Shown here: positions 56,387 through 64,000 of the stretch, piece after piece
Layout of the letters: each line of letters begins with the position of its first letter
Position numbering within the stretch: position 1 is the stretch's first letter
NCBI GenBank assembly: GCA_002900995.3
Contig: CM035315.1
Location: 1,788,708-1,852,707 of the forward strand
DNA: 64,000 nt
Source of the DNA: Ganoderma boninense
Lineage: Eukaryota > Basidiomycota > Agaricomycetes > Polyporales > Polyporaceae
Direction of reading: 5' to 3'
Program-made: the position numbers and the translations under genes
Notes under the pieces: generated by a model
Seen by the model: only the letters and a program-made list of their open reading frames with translations
What the model was told of the DNA's origin: nothing
Database searches by the model: none

Positions 56387-57458
56387 GGGTGTGGATGGGA
56401 GGTGGAGGGAAAGCGAGAACAGAAACGGGACTAGTGAACGGTGAGAGACGCGGGGCTTTTAAGAACTTCGGCGGGTTTAATATGGCTGTAAGAGACGCGA
56501 AATATACGCGTTGTCCAGGTCAGCTGTCGCGACGCTAGTGGGGAAGGGACTTCCATTCATCGAGCCGCTCAGTAACGTACCCGAGATGTCGCAGACACTC
56601 GCCTCGTCGGTCGTACGCCCACCCTAGCCACCATTGCTAGGGATACGAATGTGGTGGAATGTCCTCAGAAATCGTATTCGACTTGATAGGTGTCGAGTCC
56701 GAGACCATCCAGTGTAGAGTCCTTTGAAACCTGAAAGTGACCCGTGTCTCCAGGACTTGCGGACGCGCCCGTTCATCGTTCTGGGCGGGTAACGTGGGGA
56801 TCAGGGTGATCTGAGACATCCCACGGACGTCATGCCGGAATATTCATTCACGGTTTCAGAGTCCGAGTACGCACCTCCGGATCCGTCGACCAAAAATGCA
56901 TCCCACACCTCGGCCATTGTCATTCTGCCGACTAACTCGATGGGAGAGGAGTACCGCCTCACTAGGGCCGCGTTATGCGCGTATGTCCAACATATATGGC
57001 TAATGCAAAAGCATATAGGACCCTTTAAAAGGGAATGCATGTCAGCATAGGTCCTCGTCAACCTGAACGCAGGAAAGTCTACAGACCTAATGCTCATAAG
57101 CGACTAAAATTTCGAAAAGGCACTCCAATTGAGAGGCTACGCAATGCTGACATTGCTGAGTACTACATAAAAACAGAATAGAAACATTCGACGAAGACGA
57201 GGTGGTGTGAGGTGGACGAGACCGAGACCGAGGGCGCGATGGCGAGCATCGATCAAGCGCCCGAGAAGAACGTCTCCGGTGGCCTGTGATGCTTGATAAC
57301 GCTCCGTACCAAGTGGCGTTTCGTGCAGATGGAAGGACAGTCACGGTGCGCCGCTGTGTCTGTGTAAAGTCTCGATAGGAACAAAGACAAAGAAGACACC
57401 AGAATGCAAACTCATGAACTCCCATACGGGAATGGTCGCAGCAGTGCAAGCCAAGCTT
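56387..57458. other. Intergenic between EH4 and EH5
   Basis: About 1.1 kb holding the EH4 promoter and the EH5 3' flank. No gene is supported; short frames at 56637-57097 lack motifs. Confidence 0.5.
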
Positions 57459-59119
57459 TTACTCATCAAACCCAGTCTTACCCGGAACGACGCCATGCGC
57501 AGGCCCACCCTTCCCATACATCTTGCGAAGGTCGCCCGCGAGATTCTCGGGCACCTCGAACGCCGCGAAATGCCCGCCTTTGTCGTGCTCCGACTCGAAG
57601 ACGAGCCTGCCGATTGTGTTCGACCATCTAATCGACCCAACACGTGAGAAGGACATGTCGAGCTTGACAGGTCAGTGAAGGAATAACACGTACAATTTGG
57701 GGAAGCGCATGAGTTCCCCAGGGAAGTACGACACGCCGAGCGGCACGGACGTCCAGCCGGGGCTCATGCCGGTCTGTTGGCCGCCGCCGAGCATCTCGTA
57801 GTATATCCTTGTCGACGCGGCAGGTCCGGCGCGCGAGAAATAGTAGATGGAGACCCATTCGATCACTGCAGGAATCGCAGCGTCGTCAGGATGGCGATGG
57901 ATGGAAGTCAATGGAGAGGAGACGGCATACCCTCGTCGTCGGTCCAGGGGTACTTGTCTGTCCACGCCACAAGCTTCTCGTAGATCCATCCAAGCAGCCC
58001 CACTGGGGAGTCAGAGAGGCTGTATCCAAGGGTTTGCGGACGTGTCGACTGCTGTCTCATGTAGCCCATCCCGCTATTGAACACTCGAGACACAGCCTGA
58101 AGCTGGGTTTGAGTGGCTTTGTCGAACACCAGAGAGACCATCGATCGGATGTACAGGACGGGATACTGCGTGAACTTTGGTGGGCCGCACCTAGACGAAG
58201 CTCGGAGGTAAGTCACGTTTCAACGGAGATCCGGAGAGCACGCACACGGGCATATTCGTGAGCCACCCTTTGATGTGCTTGTTCCCATAGTGGAACACTG
58301 TGTGTGTTCCGAGCTATGCTAGAGAGGTCAACATCATGCTTTTGAGTCCGAATGTAGGTGGTGACGCTCACGATGTGTCCCCAATCACCACCCTGGTAAA
58401 CTGTATGCGCAAATCATCAACATTTAGGGCGCATACGCCGATATCGGCGAGCAGAACTCACCATACTCATTGTATCCAAGAGACAACATGAGCTTGTTGA
58501 GCAACTATATGCGCGAGCAAACCTTTCAGCCAAGTCCTCGTACCAGTACAACACCTTATATACCTCGGCGTACTGGGGCCCCTTGAATCCCGGGGTTTTT
58601 GGTGCCTCCGAGAAACCGAAACCGGGCAGGCTCGGCGCGACAACATGGAAACTAGGATGATCCTTGCCCCTCGCCGTCAAGAGAGGAAGCATCTTCCTCA
58701 CTTCGAGAAAGTGGCCGGGCCCTGAAAGTCGCAGAAATTAGCACCGCGCATCATCGCCCAGCAGCACACCTGCACAACCACTCACATCCGTGGACGAACA
58801 GCAGCGGGATCGCGTTCTTGACGTCGCTCGTCTGGTGCACGTAGTGCACGTTCAGCGTCCCGAACCCGTCCACCTCAATGTCGCGCGTGAACATCGGAAG
58901 CGAGTTGATCTCGGCCTCGGCCTTCCTCCAGTCGAACGCGCTCTTCCAGTGCTCCGTCAGCCGCTTTACGTCGGCGAGCGGCGAGCCGTAATCCCAGCCC
59001 GCGCCGTCCAGCTCGTCAGGGAAGCGGGCGAGCGCGAGCTTCTTCTGGAGCAGGTCGATGTCCGCATCCGGGACCGCAACCTTGAAGGGCTTCTCTGAAG
59101 AGCCTGCACCGTTCGACAT
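57459..59119 (-). CDS. EH5: microsomal-type epoxide hydrolase
   Basis: Exons (minus): 58786..59119, 58564..58721, 58462..58504, 58372..58400, 58246..58313, 57931..58190, 57694..57865, 57459..57627 (410 residues). Starts [20 protein letters not shown], one codon longer at the front than EH4, and one codon shorter in exon 7 ([13 protein letters not shown]). Motifs: [50 protein letters not shown] and [14 protein letters not shown]. The lid differs from its paralogues most around '[20 protein letters not shown]', which may change substrate choice. Confidence 0.92.
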
Positions 59120-59868
59120 GCCGGTGGTGGATGATGAGAGGAGGTGAACACGGTGATGTCAGGGTTCGCCGTTGCTAGATGCATGCTTTATAGGTTCGCG
59201 ACCCGCATACTGGCGCGCGACACTGTTAGTCAGCGCTACGGGCGATCCGGAGCCCGGTATGATGGCAGCGAGTACACGTGGGCATGGAGCTTAAGCTCAT
59301 CCAGGCCTTGAACGAAGCACACTGGGAAGTACGTGTAACCTAGACTCCAGTCAGCCCGTTTCTACCCAGGAATCTGATCACTGAACACAAACCTCTGGCT
59401 TGAGCATTCCTCAGCGACACACCCGCACCGTCGGAGCTAGGCGGCCGGAGGCATTAGAAGATATGTCAAATACCGCTGCCTGGCGCACCTTACCGGCTTT
59501 AGGAAGCTACGCTTCCGGCAACAGCACTAACCGAAGCTTCCCAGGAACAAATTTCGAGGACAGGCGCATATGGACACCAGATTCAAGAGCGTTGTCTATG
59601 TCGGAACTCGAGATCGCAGCCAGGTCGCGAGGTCACTAGCATGCAAGCTCCGCAGTGGCCGAGCCGCACATATCTACAAAGGCCAGTCGAAGCACACCAT
59701 GGCGCTGGCGAAATCCAGGGCACCGTGGAAACTTGAACATGCAGCGTACTGTATAAGCCGCGAAATCAACTCCATTGACGTCCCCAATGGTGCATCGTCC
59801 GCTCGACTCGTCAATTGCACATACATCCACACATGGACAAGTTTTGACAAAACAAGCGACGCACACAT
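59120..59868. other. Intergenic: EH5 promoter and F-box gene 3 3' flank
   Basis: No gene. A GGAAGC..GCTTCC hairpin lies near 59501-59515. Confidence 0.5.
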
Positions 59869-61337
59869 TCAACTGGGATACTCCTCCCTCTCCGAACGCA
59901 GACACACCAACCCCCGTGCAGCCACCGCGGGCATGCATTCCGCCACGAACTCCGCGAGAGCGGCCTTGCACTCGTCCAGCTCCTCCTCCCCGTCCACATC
60001 GCAAAGGAGGAACTTCACCGACACCAGCGCCGGCACCCCTCCCGTGGCTGGGCCTGAGAGCGCACGGTCGAGCGCGGCCCACCGTTCGCGCCCCTCGTGC
60101 GCCGCGGCGCTGCGAGTGAACGCTAGTCGCGCGTTCGCGGCACCGTAGATGCAAAACGACACCTCGCGGAGGCGGCGCGACGCGGAGAGCAGGAGGCGGG
60201 TGTAGAGCTGAAGGGCAGTCTGGAGGACCGCGTCGCGGATCCGCAGCATCTCGTCAGGCGCGTCGAAGTCGAACACGAGTGTGAGCTTTTCGAGGTTGGG
60301 GCAGCAGTCGAGGCTGAGCGCATCCCAGCTCCCAGGCTCGCCTGCAGAGTTCGCGTCGCACAGTCACAAATGAGCATTCAGCGATCTGTGAGAAAATAGG
60401 AACGGGAGAGTTCCTTACCGCGAGACCAGCGGAGGGGAAAGTACATGTCAATGTTGAGCTCTGTCAGGTGCTTGCCTGCGTCTTGAAGGAAGCTGAAGAA
60501 ATCGACGACTTCTCCGCGTGCATAGCATGCGAACTGGACGACCTTGAGGGGTCCATCAAGGGACCCTGATCGACGCAGCGCATCGTAGAACACGGTCGCG
60601 CAGTCAGGATCTTCCAAGGCCTGCAGTGTAAGGTCGCGGATGATAGGGCTAGCTGGGGACAGCTCGTAGCTTGGGTCGTCTACCGGAAGCTCCCATGGGC
60701 CGCAATCGACAAAGAGACGGTCAATGCTCATGAACATGTTGAGGAGACCGAAGAGATGCCGCAGATCTCGCGTAGTCGAGGAGCAGTCCTCGATGAGGAG
60801 GGCGTGAAGTGGACGAGGGTGGAAGGCCTCGAGGAGGGAATAGGGTTGACACGTCGGGATATCGTAGAACAGGAGTCTCTCCAGATCCAGGACCTCGAGT
60901 TGGGCGCACAGCGATAGTACTGCACGTAGCGAGGCAACAGAAATACTGGTACAGTCGTCTGGCGCGTCGTCCGAACCCTCTGCGGGAAAAAAGCGGCAAT
61001 CCGCGAGCTGGGCGAGTTCCGAGTCCTTGGACGCCCTCAGCAAGCAATCCCCGAGAGAATAGGCAGTAGCAATCGAAGGGCCGGCGTCCTCACCTCGCAA
61101 CGCGAGGTGCTTCACATAGCGTCCGAGTGGATGGGGTGAACGTGACGAACGTGCAAGGAACCTGCCAAAGGCCTCCAGCCTTCCAGAATGCTTCTTTGGG
61201 AGGCGGATGAGGAGGTCGCTGAAGAGGAAGGAACGGCTGCAGGCCAGCCAGGCACGACAAACGCGGGAACAGGCGGAGAGGGATGTTTTGTCTTGAAGCT
61301 GCTCGATTATCAAGAATTCCACTTCAAGGGGGAACAT
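59869..61337 (-). CDS. F-box-like/LRR protein 3
   Basis: complement(join(59869..60341, 60419..61337)). The 77-bp intron GTAAGG..CTGCAG joins in frame (WSRG|EPGSWDALSLDCCPNLEK). The start ATG 61337 (MFPLEVEFLIIEQLQDKTSL) is preferred over an upstream ATG at 61550, because homologues begin at the F-box and the upstream part is low-similarity. F-box motif: SACSRVCRAWLACSRSFLFS. It continues with leucine-rich segments (AQLEVLDLERLLFYDIP, DCCPNLEKLTLVFDFD) and the end ECMPAVAARGLVCLRSEREE. It is a distant relative of F-box proteins 1 and 2 and stands at the outer edge of the hydrolase cluster. Confidence 0.85.
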
Positions 61338-64000
61338 GGCTACCTCGGTGGATGGCAAAATGCACAATAATTGAGTAGGATCCTCGCGGGAGGCATGGCA
61401 TGGACAATGAACGTACCAGACGAAGAATGCAGCAGATTCAAGTGGACATACAAGAACGTTGTGTTCCCCTTTCAAACCGGGAAAGAGTTGGCCGGAGGCT
61501 GACTCCGGGCTAGGCTTGAAGCCAGTCGAGCCGTGAATGCAGCTTGGCAAATGCAGGCTGCAGCAGCTTGCACCTTAAGTTCTCCACCGGATTAGTAGCC
61601 TTAGGTCGTGGACCAAGCAAGGGTTGCCTGACAAGCGCAGGTGGACAGGACTTTGCGAGGAGATCCAGCAGCGACATCTTCAAGACCAAGAGCCTGAGGC
61701 TTTCGCTGCTCGCGCAGGCTGGTCGTCTGCGGAGAGACGTCCGAGAGAGGCCCTCCGAGCCACCGCCCTCGGCATGACTCGGAATCTCTCGGGATCTTGA
61801 GCCGGGTAGAGCCGCTGCAGGCCATCAGGCGCCCACAGATTCACGCAAGCCCACTGTTTTCCACACTCTTCCAGCCTTGCCTTCTCCCAGGTTGGTGCAC
61901 TCAACATACATCGCAAACAGGCTGATTAAAAAGCCGACGCCATATCGTTCCAAGGTGGGACTGATATCTGTGTGCGCGCTGGCAAAAGCGAGTGCGCCGT
62001 CGCCAGTTGCGGTTCAGTACTACTTACTTACGAATTGACTCCTCAACAGGTGCATCTTCATGTCGAACGTGTTGTGACCTCGCTGTGATGATCTCGTCTT
62101 CTAAGCCTCTGTGCATCGTATGATAACGCTGCTCCAGCTCATCAGCTGCTCGATTCCGTTATCACTTCCACGGTACTGGACACAACATGATATTTGCCTG
62201 CAGGTACGTCCCTCTCCCAGATGCTGTTTATTGATGGACGGGCCTATGTGTGATATCTTCGAATATTCTGCGCTAGATGGCCTGAAACATGGTGGTTTAG
62301 ACACATCGTTCCAAACTACTCTCCCTCACTAAGACGGGCTCCACGGCTGCTTTTCGCGCCGCGGCTTTCCTATTCTCTTTGTCCAACAGGGTGAGATCGT
62401 CGTAGGAGCCACTGACACGACGTATAGTGCACATCTCTATAGAGGGTTGTCATACTTCCCGTTCGCGTGCATCTCAATGTTCCATGTATCTGCCAGCAGT
62501 GGCGGCGGTAGGCGCGGAATCGTGCCAGCTCTCAAATTATAGGGTAGAGCTTCTATAGTCGTACAAATGACAGGTCTTCTGATTTTTAAACTTCATCCTT
62601 ATATTCCGAGGTTTTCCGAAGCCCCGCCACAGATGCAGGGGCGTTGAACGTGGTCTCTAAAAACGTGCATTTCCATCACATTCTCGTCAAGCTCATGTAC
62701 CCTGCGTCGCTGACATCGTCGCTTCCCATTTGTTCACTTCGCCTCCTGGTCCCACTGACTGTTTCATCTTGCCTTCAAGTTCACATCGAGCAGTTACGAT
62801 ACTCATATTTTGCCCTTCAGGCATGACACATAAATCCCCGCGTTCTCAAGAGGATCATATTGAACTTGAAATTCCAGGACAAAAACTCTCGTCTTTTTCT
62901 CCTTCCTCGACGTCATGGAGGCGGAGCTCAGACAGCAGGCTCCGGTCCTTTATCGAGCCCCAATCCTCCGACGGTATGTCAAACGCTCACGATTGGGTGG
63001 CCCTCTGTGAGCTCGGCCTTTTGCAACATCATCTTTCACGTTGTTGACAGTATAACAAACGTTCTAGGATCGTCAGTAGAATCCTTTCGATGAAGGTACA
63101 CAGACGTCGCCACCCTCGAGAGGAAGTGCGACGCCAAAACCTGCCCACCTCATGCCAGTGCCTATCGCGACGGCAAAGCTAACCACATCGCCGCATCCTG
63201 TCGTGATTTCTGTCATCAGCTTTCATCCCCTAATAGTCAACTTCATATTACCTCCTGGGCATCAAGCGACTCCGACGCCCGACACGGATGGGTCATGCGG
63301 AACCTTTCCTAGGTCCGCATCGATTTGCGTTCATCAGTATCAAATATATCTTCATACACTGCCAGTTTCTAACTTGCGAAAACCGCTTCTGCTGCTGTAT
63401 CCAAATCTCAACGTGATTATCGCTGGCGTAAGTCGTTCTACCAATAATCACCTCACCTTTTTTCAGTAACCCAGAGCCCTTCGCAAGACTCGATAGCTCC
63501 TTTGGTAGCCCAAATATCCTCTCTGGGATCGAGAAAACTGGATGGCGCTGCATTCATATCCCCGCCCCAGTCAAGAGAGTACTGGCGGATCATCTGAGAA
63601 ACCTGAAGGAACAGATCACCCGCGCCTTCTACATCTCAGTGCTGAACACACGAGCGAATTGATAACCACGATGCCTTTGAGGTTCCTCGCTCTTCCGGAA
63701 ATAGAACCGGAAGCTCGGAGGGTCAGTTTTCATATTCGATACAGTATAGAGTGGTGGAGGAGATGGCAGGTCGGCATGGAGTGCTCTGGCCCCCAGTGGC
63801 CTACTACAATCGTCAACTCAGGTAATCAGTCCACATTATCGCATCCTTATTCATCATATCAGGGACTCGGAGGCATGGCCGATTCTGCCGGTACGTATAA
63901 GACTCACAGTGCTGATGGACGTGACAGATGGGGGGAGAAAGCCAAAAGAAGTAACGGCATGTGCAGGTGAGTTAACCTTCCTGGGTGCTGAGTCGCATCT
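61338..64000. other. Right-end stretch, no recognisable gene
   Basis: 61338-62100 is the F-box gene 3 upstream region. Plus-strand frames at 62730-63093, 63152-63469 and 63542-63970 could be exons of an unrecognised gene running off the window: 'RFLALPEIEPEARRVSFHIR' at about 63670-63740 is the most protein-like. No family motif was found. Confidence 0.35.

Overview
This is nuclear DNA of a filamentous basidiomycete, most likely an agaricomycete of Polyporales type. The evidence is GC-rich coding DNA cut by many 49-80 bp GT..AG introns, a Plavaka-family transposase, agaricomycete-type multicopy families of unknown function, fungal Not1, Rad52 and GH51 genes, and microsomal-type epoxide hydrolases in tandem. 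There is no bacterial operon structure. A run of exactly 100 N at 31117-31216 is a scaffold gap. Exon models below were built by hand from splice signals and family conservation.

Left third (1-30.6 kb) is repeat-rich accessory DNA. It holds a decayed Plavaka transposase (59-3680, minus) and a second transposon-associated gene with a long Asp/Glu tract (5215-6265, plus). After some 4 kb with no convincing gene comes a coiled-coil/Ser-Pro-rich hypothetical gene (11818-13564). Next is a broken copy of the CCR4-NOT scaffold Not1 (13932-18935, minus), cut off by a 900-bp inverted duplication of its own middle. The far arm of that duplication is fused to a scrap of a metallophosphatase gene. An agaricomycete multicopy gene with a nonsense codon near its end follows (21102-23944). 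Then come an intact 496-bp miniature LTR retrotransposon with features of self-priming (24778-25273), a dead F-box gene and a tRNA-like/SINE-like segment.

Right half (30.6-61.4 kb) is dominated by a family expansion: five microsomal-type epoxide hydrolase genes (EH1-EH3 plus, EH4-EH5 minus) with the same eight-exon structure, interleaved with three F-box/LRR-like genes. The EH1 and EH2 promoter regions are copies of each other. Only the EH2 copy carries a 1177-bp TA-flanked inverted-repeat transposon, so EH1 supplies the empty site. Single-copy genes between the hydrolases are a small cysteine-rich secreted protein, RAD52, a single-pass membrane protein, a C2H2 zinc-finger factor and a GH51 arabinofuranosidase.

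Several conserved genes (Not1, RAD52, GH51, the zinc-finger factor) carry one- or two-base indels that break the frame, often in homopolymers, while all five hydrolases are clean. The sequence alone cannot fully separate real decay from residual assembly error, so both readings are kept open. Functionally the region looks like a detoxification gene cluster (epoxide hydrolases, arabinofuranosidase, secreted protein) growing by segmental duplication beside transposon-rich, partly CpG-depleted DNA.
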